Source: Azoarcus sp.
Lineage (GTDB): Bacteria; Pseudomonadota; Gammaproteobacteria; Burkholderiales; Rhodocyclaceae
Reading direction: 5' to 3'
DNA length: 52,085 nt
Assembly: GCA_030656215.1 (NCBI GenBank)
Contig: JAUSOD010000080.1
Coordinates: 1 to 52,085, forward strand
Shown here: piece by piece, positions 23,972 through 33,038 of the stretch
How positions within the stretch are numbered: position 1 is the stretch's first letter
How the letters are laid out: each line of letters opens with the position of its first letter
Translations under genes and position numbers: made by a program
The notes under the pieces: generated by a model
Database searches by the model: none
What the model was told of the DNA's origin: nothing
What the model saw: the letters and a program-made list of their open reading frames with translations, nothing else

Positions 23972-24817
23972 TCAGGCTTCGATGTGGCGCAGCGACAGAT
24001 CGAGTGCGCGCACGTCCTTGGTCAGGCTGCCAATCGAGATGCGGTTGACCCCGGTTTCGGCGATCGCACGCACCCGTTCGAGGTTGACCCCGCCGGATGC
24101 TTCGAGCTCGGCACGGCCGTTGTTGATGTACACCGCCTCACGCATTTCGGCTAGGCTCATGTTGTCGAGCAGGATCATGCTGACGCCGGCATCGAGCGCT
24201 TCGTGCAACTCCTCCAGGCTTTCCACCTCGACTTCGATGAAGACATTGGATGGCGCGATGTCGCGTGCATGTTCCACCACTTCGCGTATGCCACCGGCGG
24301 CGATGATGTGGTTCTCCTTTACCAGGATGCCGTCGTACAGACCGATGCGATGGTTGACCCCGCCACCCACCGCCACCGCGTATTTCTGCGCGAGGCGCAA
24401 CCCGGGCAGGGTCTTGCGCGTATCGACGATCTTTGCGCCGGTGCCGGCTACGGCGTCGACAAAGCGACGGGTCACAGTCGCGGTGCCGGAAAGCAGTTGA
24501 AGGAAGTTAAGCGCGGTGCGCTCGGCGGTGAGCAGCACGCGGGCGCGGGCGAGTACCTCGCAAAGTTCCTGTCCGGCCTCGACGAGGTCGCCGTCCGCGA
24601 CGTGCCACTTGACCTCGGCGGCGGGGCTGAGTGCGGCGAAGGCCGCATCGAACCAGGCGGTGCCGCAGATCACCGCGGCCTCACGGGTGATGACTCGGCC
24701 GCGGGCTTCGGACTGCTCGGGAACAAGGCGCGCGGTGAGGTCGCCGGTGCCGATGTCTTCTGCCAGCGAGGCGGCGACATTACGCTGGATTTCGACGCGA
24801 AGCTGTTCGGAGAGCAT
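23972..24817 (-). CDS. nadC: Nicotinate-nucleotide pyrophosphorylase (carboxylating), quinolinate phosphoribosyltransferase
   Basis: NadC converts quinolinate and PRPP to nicotinate mononucleotide, CO2 and pyrophosphate in NAD synthesis. The 281-residue protein shows the expected order: [60 protein letters not shown] with [10 protein letters not shown], the strand [27 protein letters not shown], and the C-terminal [20 protein letters not shown]. Substrate-binding Arg and Lys residues lie in the DTRKT and KYAV motifs. Length and motifs are normal. It is divergent from an EamA transporter gene with only a short shared promoter region. Confidence 0.96.
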   Translation of the reverse strand: MLSEQLRVEIQRNVAASLAEDIGTGDLTARLVPEQSEARGRVITREAAVICGTAWFDAAFAALSPAAEVKWHVADGDLVEAGQELCEVLARARVLLTAERTALNFLQLLSGTATVTRRFVDAVAGTGAKIVDTRKTLPGLRLAQKYAVAVGGGVNHRIGLYDGILVKENHIIAAGGIREVVEHARDIAPSNVFIEVEVESLEELHEALDAGVSMILLDNMSLAEMREAVYINNGRAELEASGGVNLERVRAIAETGVNRISIGSLTKDVRALDLSLRHIEA

Positions 24818-24844
24818 GATAAGAAACCGGTTTGAGTAAGCTGG

Positions 24845-25792
24845 ATGGTGATTCTATCATTGCGCTCCGGTGGCTCGTTGCTCCCATTCCTGGACCGTCT
24901 TCACGTGAAATCCCGAGATCTGGCAGAACTCGTTTTGCTTGCTGCCATCTGGGGCGGTTCTTTTCTGTTGATGCGGATTGCGGCGCCGGATTTTGGTCCG
25001 TTTGCGCTGATCGAATTGCGTGTCGGGCTGGCGGCGCTGGTATTGCTGCCGATCCTCGGCATGCAGGGCGGCATGCGACTGTTGTTCCACAGGTGGATGG
25101 CACTGAGCGCCGTCGGCCTGACCGCGTCGGCGCTTCCCTTCGTGCTCTATGCCTGGGCCACCTTGTCGGTCACGGCCGGTTTTGCCTCGATCGTGAATGC
25201 CACCACCCCCATGTTTACTGCGCTGGTGGCGTGGGCGTGGCTCAGGGACAAGCTCACGCCGGCCACGATGGTGGGCATGCTGGTCGGTATCCTCGGGGTA
25301 GTAACCCTGGTGTGGGGCAAGGTTTCTTTCAAACCCGGGGGCAGCGGCTGGGCGGTGGCAGCCTGCCTGGGCGCCACCCTGTCCTACGGAGTGGCAGGTA
25401 GCCTGACCAAACGCTATCTGACCGGGGTGCCGCCCATGGTGACCGCAACTGGCAGCCAGCTGTATGCCGCAATCCTGCTGCTGCCGCTCGCGCTTGCCTA
25501 CTGGCCGCAGCAGACGCCGCCAGCGTCCGTATGGGCGGCGGCGGCCCTGCTTGCGGTGGCCTGCAGCGGACTGGCTTACGTGCTTTTCTTCCGCCTGATG
25601 GCGCGGGTGGGACCAACCCGCGCGGTGACCGTCACCTTTCTGATTCCGGTGTTCGGCATGTTATGGGGGGCGCTGTTTCTCGACGAGCACATCACGCTGC
25701 GGATGATCGCCGGGTGCGTGGTGATTCTGCTCGGCACCGGCCTCGCAACCGGGGTGCTGAGCACGCTGCGCCCCGGGCCCCCCAGTCGCTGA
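24845..25792 (+). CDS. EamA/DMT-superfamily transporter
   Basis: This ~315-residue protein has ten predicted membrane spans arranged as two EamA repeats, the first beginning [20 protein letters not shown] and the second [20 protein letters not shown]. Drug/metabolite exporters of this superfamily move amino acids, nucleotides or small metabolites; the substrate cannot be read from sequence. The start is doubtful. ATG 24845 gives an N-terminal tail with no ribosome site, and GTG 24905 ([10 protein letters not shown]) fits the usual family start better. It is followed by a second, convergent EamA gene of different sequence. Confidence 0.85.
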   Translation: MVILSLRSGGSLLPFLDRLHVKSRDLAELVLLAAIWGGSFLLMRIAAPDFGPFALIELRVGLAALVLLPILGMQGGMRLLFHRWMALSAVGLTASALPFVLYAWATLSVTAGFASIVNATTPMFTALVAWAWLRDKLTPATMVGMLVGILGVVTLVWGKVSFKPGGSGWAVAACLGATLSYGVAGSLTKRYLTGVPPMVTATGSQLYAAILLLPLALAYWPQQTPPASVWAAAALLAVACSGLAYVLFFRLMARVGPTRAVTVTFLIPVFGMLWGALFLDEHITLRMIAGCVVILLGTGLATGVLSTLRPGPPSR

Positions 25793-25828
25793 GCGCCTGG
25801 CCCGGCCCACGCAGTCGCGAGCGACTGC

Positions 25829-26722
25829 TCAGGCCTTGTGGCGGGTGCTGGTCTGGCTGCGACGGCTGTCGATTGCAATCATCGCGCCGGCCACGGCGAT
25901 GGTCAGGATGCCGCCGAGCGCGAATCCGTCCGGCAGGTGGCCGAACACGATCCAGCCCATCAGCGTGGCCCAGATCAGTTGTACGTAAAGGATGGGCGAC
26001 AGCACCGAGGCGGGCGCTTCACGAAAGGCGCGGATCAACAGGAAGTGACCCAGTCCGCCAAACACACCCAGCGACGCGATCATCAGCGAATCGAGCACCC
26101 CGGGCATCGGCCCGCCCCAGATCCAGGGCAGGATCAGGGTCATGGCCACGGTGCCGATCAGTGCGGTGTAAAAGAGCATGGTCACCGGGTTCTCGGTGGG
26201 CGAGAGCTGGCGGGTGAGGATCTGGTAGATCGCGTAGGACAGGGCGCCGGCGAGCGCGAGCACGATGCCCTCGGTGACCAGACCGCTGCCGGGGCGGGCA
26301 ATGAGCAGGACGCCGACGAAGCCGACAATCACTGCAGCCCAGCGCAGGACGCCAATGTGCTCGCCGAGCACTGGCCTTGCCAGCAGGGTGACGATGAGCG
26401 GGGCGGCAAACACGATGGCGGTAGTCTCGGCCAGCGGCATGCGTGCCAGCGCCGCCATGCCGAAAAAGGTGGTGCCGAGCAGGCAGATGGCGCGCACGAC
26501 CTGCCGTCCGGGCCGGGTGGTGGTCACCAGCCGCAGGCGCATCGAGGGGGCGAGAAAGATCATCATCAGCAGGAAATGCCCCGCATAGCGGGCCCACACC
26601 AGCATGGGGACCGGATAGGTCTGGCCGAGATGCTTTGCGGTGGCGTCGAGGAACACAAAAAGGAACAGTGCACCGAGCAGCAGCAAGATGCCGCGGCCAA
26701 GCGCCGGGCTGGAATCAGGCAT
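25829..26722 (-). CDS. EamA/DMT-superfamily transporter (RhaT/YdcZ-like layout)
   Basis: This 297-residue protein has ten spans, with repeat one from GILLLLGALFLFVFLDATAK and repeat two from GIVLALAGALSYAIYQILTR. The motif PLAETTAIVFAAPLIVTLLA and the C-terminal VFGHLPDGFALGGILTIAVA are typical of S-adenosylmethionine or riboflavin-type DMT members, but the cargo is not determined. ATG 26722 follows AGGAAAG at a slightly long distance. It may be co-transcribed with nnr, whose stop is 60 bases upstream on the same strand. Confidence 0.85.
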   Translation of the reverse strand: MPDSSPALGRGILLLLGALFLFVFLDATAKHLGQTYPVPMLVWARYAGHFLLMMIFLAPSMRLRLVTTTRPGRQVVRAICLLGTTFFGMAALARMPLAETTAIVFAAPLIVTLLARPVLGEHIGVLRWAAVIVGFVGVLLIARPGSGLVTEGIVLALAGALSYAIYQILTRQLSPTENPVTMLFYTALIGTVAMTLILPWIWGGPMPGVLDSLMIASLGVFGGLGHFLLIRAFREAPASVLSPILYVQLIWATLMGWIVFGHLPDGFALGGILTIAVAGAMIAIDSRRSQTSTRHKA

Positions 26723-26781
26723 CGGGGGCGGGCTTTCCTGAGGTGGTGTGTGTTGTGGGTCGAGCGTGAGGCCGGCCGGGA

Positions 26782-28290
26782 TCAGGGATGCACGCGCATT
26801 GCTTCGACCATCCAGCCGTTGAAGACGCCCCGTGCCGCATCGATGACTTCGCCGGCGGTCAGGCCGATCGGGCCAACCCCTTCGCGCGCGAGGCGATCGG
26901 CCGCGGCGCCATGCAGGTGAACTGCGGCAATCAGCGCAGACTCCGCCTGCCAACCCTGTGCGAGCAGGCTCAGGACGAGCCCGCTCAGTACATCGCCCAT
27001 GCCCGCGGTCGCCATGCCCGGATGGCCGGTATTGTTGATGAACCAGCGTCCGTCCGGGGTGGTGACCAGACTGCCGCAACCCTTGAGCACGACCAGTGCG
27101 TTGAACGACTTTGCCAGCTTCAGGCCGGCTGCAAGGCGATCGTTCTGGACTTCGGCCGTGCTGATGCGCAGCAGCCGTCCGGCCTCGGCCGGATGGGGGG
27201 TGAGCAGGGTTGGCGCGGTACGGGTGCTCAGTGCCTGCTGCAGGGGACCATCGCCGGCCACGATGTTCAGCGCGTCGGCATCGAGCAGGAGCGCGACGTC
27301 GCGCCCGATGGCCGCCGCCAGCAACTGCCGGGCCGTACTACTGACCCCGAGGCCGGGGCCGACGGCCAGCGCGGTGAGTGTGCCGGGCAGTTGGGCAGCG
27401 GGGCGCAGCATCAGCTCCGGATGCTTGGTGTCTACGGTGGGTGCCGCCGGATCGAGCAGGCCTACGAACACCCGTCCGGCGCCAAGCCACAACGCGGCCC
27501 GTCCGGCCAGCAGTGCGGCACCGGCCATACCGCTGTCACCGCCGAGCACGGCGGCATCGCCATACAGCCCCTTGTGGGTGTTACGTGGTCGCTGCGTCAG
27601 GCACTGGCTGAACAGACTGGGACGGATGCTGTAACCCATTGCCGGCACCCAGGCGGGGGCGTCGATCTCGATCCGTTGTACCGAGATTTCACCGCAGTGG
27701 TCGGGGCCGTCCAGGGTCAGGAGACCGGGCTTGAGGGCGATGAAGGTGGTGGTATGGGTGGCGCAGAAGCAGGGGCCGAGCGGCCGCCCGGTATCCGCGT
27801 CGAGCCCGCTCGGCACGTCGAGCGCCATGCGTGGTACGCGCTGAGCGTTGAGGGTGCGGATCCAGGTCGCGTAGCGGCCTTCGATCGGGCGTTTCAGGCC
27901 GATGCCGAACAGCGCATCCACCACCAGCGCCCAGCCGTTGGCCGGTGCTGCCGGGAGGTCGGATACCGTGCCGCCGCCGGCCTGCAGAAAACCGGCGTAG
28001 GCCTTGGCCGCTTCGGCCGGCAGCACCTCGGGATCGTCGGCAAAGGCGACAATCACCTCGCGTCCAGCCTGCAGCAACTGGCGGGCCATGACAAAGCCGT
28101 CGCCACCGTTGTTGCCGGGCCCGCACACGACCAGTATCGGTCCGGGGCGGTCCATGATCAGGCGCACCGCATCTTCGGCGGCAGCACGGCCGGCGCGCTC
28201 CATGAGGGGCGGGCGGGCGCTGGGGATCAGCTTGCGCTCGATCTCCCGGATGCCGGAAACAGGGTAGATGGGCTGGACAGGTACGAACAT
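26782..28290 (-). CDS. nnr: Bifunctional NAD(P)H-hydrate epimerase / ADP-dependent dehydratase
   Basis: Nnr repairs hydrated NADH and NADPH. The 502-residue protein has an N-terminal YjeF_N epimerase domain (residues ~10-210) with LVVCGPGNNGGDGFVMARQL and ALDVPSGLDADTG. The C-terminal dehydratase (~225-495) is of the carbohydrate-kinase fold, with KGLYGDAAVLGGDSGMAGAA, the adenine site and NNTGHPGMATAGMGDVLSGL. ATG 28290 (MFVPVQP) is the likely start; the open frame extends a few codons further without a site. The full two-domain length is present with no breaks. Confidence 0.95.
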   Translation of the reverse strand: MFVPVQPIYPVSGIREIERKLIPSARPPLMERAGRAAAEDAVRLIMDRPGPILVVCGPGNNGGDGFVMARQLLQAGREVIVAFADDPEVLPAEAAKAYAGFLQAGGGTVSDLPAAPANGWALVVDALFGIGLKRPIEGRYATWIRTLNAQRVPRMALDVPSGLDADTGRPLGPCFCATHTTTFIALKPGLLTLDGPDHCGEISVQRIEIDAPAWVPAMGYSIRPSLFSQCLTQRPRNTHKGLYGDAAVLGGDSGMAGAALLAGRAALWLGAGRVFVGLLDPAAPTVDTKHPELMLRPAAQLPGTLTALAVGPGLGVSSTARQLLAAAIGRDVALLLDADALNIVAGDGPLQQALSTRTAPTLLTPHPAEAGRLLRISTAEVQNDRLAAGLKLAKSFNALVVLKGCGSLVTTPDGRWFINNTGHPGMATAGMGDVLSGLVLSLLAQGWQAESALIAAVHLHGAAADRLAREGVGPIGLTAGEVIDAARGVFNGWMVEAMRVHP

Positions 28291-28456
28291 GGGAAGGGCT
28301 TTTGCTGGCGAAGCCACGATTCTACGAGCAGGTGAGCAAATGCGCGTGTTTTTAACCGCGCGCCGGGCGGGTTACGCCTTATAGTCATCATTTCAATTCG
28401 GCGCGGCCTTGACCGGTTGCGATTGCCTTCAATACTTGCCACCAACGGATGATTCC

Positions 28457-29416
28457 ATGGCCGGTGCCAGTTTGCTGACCCTGCTCGATGACATTGCCAG
28501 CGTCCTCGACGATGTCGCATTGATGACCAAGGTTGCCGCCAAGAAAACCGCAGGTGTGCTCGGCGACGACCTCGCGCTGAATGCGCAACAGGTGTCGGGC
28601 GTGCGGGCGGAGCGCGAGCTGCCGGTGGTGTGGGCGGTAGCCGTCGGTTCGCTGAAGAACAAGCTGATCCTGGTGCCGGCAGCGCTGGCGATCAGCGCCT
28701 TCATTCCGTGGGCAGTCACGCCGCTGCTGATGCTGGGCGGGCTCTACCTGTGCTTCGAGGGGGTCGAGAAGCTGGCGCACAAGTTCCTGCACCGCGCAGA
28801 GGAAGAGGCTGCCCGCCATGCGGAGCGGCTCGCGGTAGTGGCTGACGAGACCATCGACCTGGCGCTGTTCGAGGCCGACAAGATCAAGGGCGCAATCCGT
28901 ACCGACTTCGTGCTGTCCGCCGAGATCATCGTGATCTCGCTGGGTACGGTGGCCGGCCAGCCGTTTGCCGCACAGTTGACCGTGCTGTCGGCGATTGGCT
29001 TGATCATGACAGTGGGCGTCTATGGGCTGGTCGCCGGTATTGTCAAAATGGACGATATCGGACAGCACTTGCTGGACAAGGCGAATGCGTTCGGGCGCGC
29101 GGTCGGACGCGGCCTGCTGCTCGCCGCGCCGCGGCTGATGAAGGCCCTGGCCGTGATCGGCACCGTGGCCATGTTCATGGTGGGCGGTGGCATCCTGACC
29201 CATGGCATTCCGATCGTGCACCATGGTATCGAGCAGGCAGCTGGCGTGACGGCTTCGGTGGCCGTCGTCGGGGGTGTGCTCGGGGTGCTCACGCCGCTGC
29301 TGCTCGACGTGCTGGTCGGTATCGTAGCCGGAACCGCAGCCTTGCTGGCGGTGACGCTGTTCGGGCGGGTTCGCTCGATGATCGGTAAGCCGCAGGGCAA
29401 GACTGGCGAGGCCTGA
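28457..29416 (+). CDS. DUF808 (YedI-like) inner-membrane protein
   Basis: This 319-residue protein matches the DUF808 family start MAGASLLTLLDDIASVLDDV followed by KVAAKKTAGVLGDDLALNAQ. Five or so membrane spans follow, for example LVPAALAISAFIPWAVTPLL and VAMFMVGGGILTHGIPIVHH. The function of the family is unknown. ATG 28457 gives the family N-terminus; the open frame upstream to 28409 does not match. The gene is divergent from nnr. Confidence 0.88.
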   Translation: MAGASLLTLLDDIASVLDDVALMTKVAAKKTAGVLGDDLALNAQQVSGVRAERELPVVWAVAVGSLKNKLILVPAALAISAFIPWAVTPLLMLGGLYLCFEGVEKLAHKFLHRAEEEAARHAERLAVVADETIDLALFEADKIKGAIRTDFVLSAEIIVISLGTVAGQPFAAQLTVLSAIGLIMTVGVYGLVAGIVKMDDIGQHLLDKANAFGRAVGRGLLLAAPRLMKALAVIGTVAMFMVGGGILTHGIPIVHHGIEQAAGVTASVAVVGGVLGVLTPLLLDVLVGIVAGTAALLAVTLFGRVRSMIGKPQGKTGEA

Positions 29417-29730
29417 GCGCTTTAGCCGAAAGCGGTGGGGTCGGCAAGGTTTGGCCGGACCATTTGCATCAGGGCGCTCTGAGTGACCGGAATGCGACGA
29501 CCTCAGATCGCGGGCTGATGCCGAGGTGCGATCGTGTGCGCCGATCGCACAACGGAAATTGACCGCGGTCATTTCCGTCCACACCTTCATCGGGTCCAAT
29601 CGCAGTCCGGTCGTCCGGTGTGACCGCTCTGGCCGCGACGAACCGGATTTCGTTTCCATGTGAGGACTCCGGCCGTCATGCATGCCCGCACGTCGTTTGT
29701 CGATACCTGCTGTCGGCGGGACGCGCTGCC
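29417..29730. other. 314-base gene-free region with two stacked palindromes
   Basis: No gene is visible. GTGCGATCG at 29526-29534 pairs perfectly with CGATCGCAC at 29542-29550 across a 7-base loop. Directly after it a second palindrome runs from 29552 to 29578 and contains a FNR/DNR-like core, listed separately. The region serves as terminator of the DUF808 gene, leader of the HPP-CBS gene, or both. Confidence 0.6.
29552..29578. promoter_or_regulatory. 27-base palindrome with FNR/DNR-like core upstream of HPP-CBS gene
   Basis: ACGGAAAT at 29552-29559 pairs with ATTTCCGT at 29571-29578, and between them lies the self-complementary GACCGCGGTC at 29561-29570. A single T at 29560 is the only break. 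The centre reads TTGAC-CGCG-GTCAT, nine of ten matches to the FNR/DNR-type TTGAC-N4-GTCAA. A nearby NsrR supports a nitrosative context, but a simple hairpin is also possible. Confidence 0.5.
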
Positions 29731-30915
29731 ATGAGTGTGGAGCCGCGCTGGGCGGCCGCGCTTCGGGCGCGGTTGGCCGGCCTCATGCCCGATCAACAGC
29801 ACGTCAATGGTCGCGAGCGTTTGCGTGCGGGTTTTGGCGCTCTGCTCGGTATTCTTGCCACGGTGATGCTGGGACGCTTGTTCGTGGACGGTGACGCCCT
29901 GCTGCCGTGGGTCATTGCGCCGATGGGCGCTTCTGCCGTCCTGCTGTTCGCCGTGCCAGCCAGCCCGCTTGCCCAGCCGTGGGCGATGCTCGGCGGCAAC
30001 CTGCTGGCGGCTGCGATCGGGGTGACCTGTGCGCGCGGCTTGCCCGAGCCGATGATGGCTGCGGCGGTGGCGGTTTCAGCCGCAATCGGCCTGATGTTCG
30101 TGTTGCGCTGCATACACCCGCCAGCCGGGGCGGTGGCGCTGACTGCCGTAGTCGGCGGGCCTGCGATCGACAGTCTTGGCTATGGTTTCGTGGTCTATCC
30201 CGTGCTGGTGAATTCGGTTTGCCTGCTGGCCCTGGCAATCGTCTACAACCGTGCGACCGGGCGCGAGTACCCGCAACGCAGAGCGGTGATCGTCGCTGCA
30301 TCCCCATCGGGGGCCGAGCCTGCCGCAGCCCGCGGGCTGGCGACCGAGGATCTGGATGCGGTGCTCGACGAGTACAACCAGGTACTCGACATCAGCCGCG
30401 AGGATCTGCGCGACCTTTTTCTGCGTGCTGAGGCCCATGCTTACCGCCGCCGTTTCGGCACCGTGTGTTGTGCCGAGGTGATGACGCGCGGGGTGATCGC
30501 GGTCCAGTTCGGAACTACGCTGGAAGAGGCCTGGGCGCTGATGCGCCAGCACCAGATCAAGGCCCTGCCGGTGGTGGATCGGGCACGGCGGGTGGTGGGG
30601 ATCCTGTCCCGGGCGGACTTCATGCGCCGGGCCGATCTTGACGACCATCGCGGCTTGAGTGATCGCTTGCGCCGCTTCGTCGTGCGCAGCGGACGCACCC
30701 ATGGCGACAAGGCCGAGGTCGTCGGCCAGATCATGAGCGCGCCTGCGCAGACGGCGACGGAGTCCACGCCGGTGGTGGACTTGATTGCCTTGCTTGGCGG
30801 GGCCGGGCACAGCCATATCCCGATCGTGGACGAGGATGGGCGCTTGAGCGGGATCGTCACCCCGCGCGATCTGATTGCAGCGCTTTATCGGGGCAGGCTG
30901 GCTGCAGTGGCGTGA
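29731..30915 (+). CDS. HPP-family membrane protein with two C-terminal CBS domains
   Basis: The 394-residue protein begins with four membrane spans of the HPP family (residues ~30-180), including the signature RCIHPPAGAVALTAVVGGPA. HPP proteins have been linked to nitrite transport in chloroplasts and cyanobacteria. A helical linker follows, then two CBS motifs (~245-300 beginning VMTRGVIAVQFGTTLEEAWA, and ~335-390 beginning QIMSAPAQTATESTPVVDLI). CBS pairs usually sense adenine nucleotides. ATG 29731 is preferred because the frame upstream shows no HPP similarity. It converges with nsrR. Confidence 0.88.
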   Translation: MSVEPRWAAALRARLAGLMPDQQHVNGRERLRAGFGALLGILATVMLGRLFVDGDALLPWVIAPMGASAVLLFAVPASPLAQPWAMLGGNLLAAAIGVTCARGLPEPMMAAAVAVSAAIGLMFVLRCIHPPAGAVALTAVVGGPAIDSLGYGFVVYPVLVNSVCLLALAIVYNRATGREYPQRRAVIVAASPSGAEPAAARGLATEDLDAVLDEYNQVLDISREDLRDLFLRAEAHAYRRRFGTVCCAEVMTRGVIAVQFGTTLEEAWALMRQHQIKALPVVDRARRVVGILSRADFMRRADLDDHRGLSDRLRRFVVRSGRTHGDKAEVVGQIMSAPAQTATESTPVVDLIALLGGAGHSHIPIVDEDGRLSGIVTPRDLIAALYRGRLAAVA

Positions 30916-30948
30916 GGCCACGCTTGCACATCAACCGACGCTGGCGGG

Positions 30949-31413
30949 TCAGTCTTCCTCGTGAGCGGATCGGGTGGCAGCATCGGCCAGCGCGGTGAGT
31001 GGCGCATGGGCGACAGTCGGATAAAGGAGATCGGCGAGAGTGTAGCCGTCGAGTACCCGGAACAGCGCGGCCAAGGCTTCGCCGAGGATCGGCTTGAGCT
31101 GGCAACCGGGTTCGATCTGGCAGCGCGAGCCTGGGCCGAAACACTCCACCAGCGCGAAGTCGGTTTCGGTGTGGCGCAGGACTTCACCCAGTGTGATCTC
31201 GCGCGGTGCGCGCGCAAGGCGCATTCCACCGCCCTTGCCGCGCAGGGTCTCGATGTAGCCGGCGCGGCCGAGTTGATGCACCACCTTGGTCAGGTGGTTT
31301 TCCGAGATGGCGTGCAAACGGGCAATCTCGCCGATCGTGGTGAGGCGATCGGTGTTGGCGCCCAGATGCATCAGGACGCGGAGGGAGTAGTCGGAGAAAG
31401 CGCTGAGGTGCAT
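30949..31413 (-). CDS. nsrR: Nitric-oxide-sensing Rrf2-family repressor NsrR
   Basis: This 154-residue Rrf2 regulator begins MHLSAFSDYSLRVLMHLGAN, with the helix-turn-helix IGEIARLHAISENHLTKVVH and the wing RGKGGGMRLARAP. Three cysteines, C91, C98 and C104 in CFGPGSRCQIEPGC, sit where NsrR proteins bind the NO-sensitive iron-sulphur cluster. IscR relatives also have three cysteines but a different start. The divergent promoter region carries two sites that look like NsrR operators, one 10 bases from its own start, which suggests autoregulation. Confidence 0.9.
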   Translation of the reverse strand: MHLSAFSDYSLRVLMHLGANTDRLTTIGEIARLHAISENHLTKVVHQLGRAGYIETLRGKGGGMRLARAPREITLGEVLRHTETDFALVECFGPGSRCQIEPGCQLKPILGEALAALFRVLDGYTLADLLYPTVAHAPLTALADAATRSAHEED

Positions 31414-31422
31414 AAACGTTAT

Positions 31423-31445
31423 AAGGTGTATCTGTAATATTGATT
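31423..31445. promoter_or_regulatory. NsrR-like operator, nsrR-proximal
   Basis: The half-site AAGGTGTATCT at 31423-31433 matches the NsrR half-site AAGATGyATTT at nine of eleven positions. One base later the opposite half is weaker (about six of eleven). It lies 10 bases from the nsrR start codon, which suits autorepression. Confidence 0.5.
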
Positions 31446-31469
31446 ATGAGGCGGGGCGCTGTTAGGCTG

Positions 31470-31492
31470 AAGATGTATTGAATATAGACCTT
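31470..31492. promoter_or_regulatory. NsrR-like operator, ccoG-proximal
   Basis: AAGATGTATTG at 31470-31480 matches the NsrR half-site AAGATGyATTT at ten of eleven positions. After one spacer base, ATATAGACCTT at 31482-31492 matches the opposite half at about eight of eleven. The 11-1-11 spacing is that of NsrR sites. It ends 48 bases before the ccoG start. Confidence 0.65.
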
Positions 31493-31540
31493 AAGCCGGC
31501 GTTCGAGATCGGCCGCCGCCAACCCTCATGGTCGCCCGCA

Positions 31541-32947
31541 ATGTCTGGTCCCCGCAAGCCTCAACGCATCATCCCGATCCAGCCGCTTTTCGCCTCCGAC
31601 CCTAAGGTTTATCCGCGATCGGTCAGCGGTCTTTTTCAGCGCTGGCGCTGGGTGTTCGCGTGGCTCACCCAGATCGTGTTCTACGGTCTGTGCTGGCTGC
31701 CATGGAACGGCCGCCAGGCAGTGCTGTTCGATCTGGATGCGCGCCGCTTCTATGTGTTCGACTTCGTGCTGTGGCCGCAGGACATCATCTACCTCGCCGT
31801 TCTGCTGGTGCTGTCGGCCTTGGCGCTGTTTCTGTTTACCACGGTGGCGGGGCGGGTGTGGTGTGGCTACACCTGTCCGCAAACCGTTTATACCGAGATT
31901 TTCCTGTGGATCGAGCAGCGCATCGAGGGCGATCGCCCGCGGCGCATGAAGCTCGATGCGGCGCCCTGGTCTGCCCACAAGATCGGGCTCAAGACCGCCA
32001 AGCACAGCACCTGGCTGGTGCTTTCACTGTGGACCGGGTTTACCTTCGTCGGCTATTTCACCCCGATCCGGGACCTGGCCGCCGCGACCATGACGTTTTC
32101 GCTGAGCGGCTGGGAAACCTTCTGGGTCCTGTTCTACGGCGCTGCCACTTACGGTAACGCCGGTTTCATGCGTGAGCAGATGTGCAAGTACATCTGCCCC
32201 TACGCACAGTTCCAGTTCGTGATGTTCGACCCCGACACGCTGATCGTGGCCTACGACGAGGCGCGTGGCGAGCCACGGGGCAAGCGCTCGAAGAAGGCCG
32301 TGCCGGCCGAGCAGGGGCTGGGCGATTGCATCGACTGCAGTATCTGCGTGCAGGTGTGTCCGACCGGCATCGACATCCGCGATGGGCTGCAACTCGAGTG
32401 CATCGGCTGTGCAGCCTGTATCGACGCCTGCGATCAGGTCATGGATCAGATGGACTATCCGCGCGGGCTGATCCGCTACTCGACCGAGAACGCGTTGAAG
32501 AACAAGTCGTCGCGGGCCACGATCATCGGCCGCAGCCTGCGTCCGCGGGTGCTGATCTATTCGGCGGTGTTCCTCTCTATGCTGGTGGCCACGGTATGGT
32601 CGCTTGCGCTGCGGGTGCCGCTCAAGCTCGATATCGAGCGCGACCGTGCCGCGCTCGCGACCGAGACCACCGAGGGGCTGATCGAGAACGCCTTCCGGCT
32701 GCAGGTGATCAATGCCAGCGAGCAGCCGCGCACCTTTGCGATTACGGTGGGCGGTGTTGCCGGCATCCACCTGCCGCAAAACCTCGAGCTCACCGTCCCT
32801 GCGGCAGCGTCGGGCTCGGTCACGGCGCAGGTTCGCCTTGAGCCGGGTGCGGTGCGGGCGGGTTCGCATCCGATCCGGTTCACGGTGGTGGATACCGTCG
32901 ATCCGCAGGTCGCGGTGACCGAAGAGACGCGGTTCTGGATGCCATAA
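31541..32947 (+). CDS. ccoG: Cytochrome c oxidase accessory protein CcoG (FixG-like)
   Basis: CcoG is an inner-membrane iron-sulphur protein that reduces copper for maturation of cbb3 oxidase. The 468-residue protein has several membrane spans, the motifs CGYTCPQTVYTEIF and CKYICPYAQFQF, and two 4Fe-4S motifs CIDCSICVQVCPTG and CIGCAACIDACD. The C-terminal ~110 residues (FAITVGGVAGIHLPQNLELT) form the FixG immunoglobulin-like domain. No ccoNOPQ genes are nearby, so it stands alone. I chose ATG 31541 because an upstream TTG in frame lies inside the NsrR-like operator. NO-responsive control is inferred from that operator. Confidence 0.92.
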   Translation: MSGPRKPQRIIPIQPLFASDPKVYPRSVSGLFQRWRWVFAWLTQIVFYGLCWLPWNGRQAVLFDLDARRFYVFDFVLWPQDIIYLAVLLVLSALALFLFTTVAGRVWCGYTCPQTVYTEIFLWIEQRIEGDRPRRMKLDAAPWSAHKIGLKTAKHSTWLVLSLWTGFTFVGYFTPIRDLAAATMTFSLSGWETFWVLFYGAATYGNAGFMREQMCKYICPYAQFQFVMFDPDTLIVAYDEARGEPRGKRSKKAVPAEQGLGDCIDCSICVQVCPTGIDIRDGLQLECIGCAACIDACDQVMDQMDYPRGLIRYSTENALKNKSSRATIIGRSLRPRVLIYSAVFLSMLVATVWSLALRVPLKLDIERDRAALATETTEGLIENAFRLQVINASEQPRTFAITVGGVAGIHLPQNLELTVPAAASGSVTAQVRLEPGAVRAGSHPIRFTVVDTVDPQVAVTEETRFWMP

Positions 32948-33038
32948 TCCTTACCTGGTCACGGCCGCCATCCCGGCCGCAGGCTGGCATCGTTGAGCAG
33001 CGAGACAGGCGAAAACCGGTGATGGAAAATAGTGAGCG

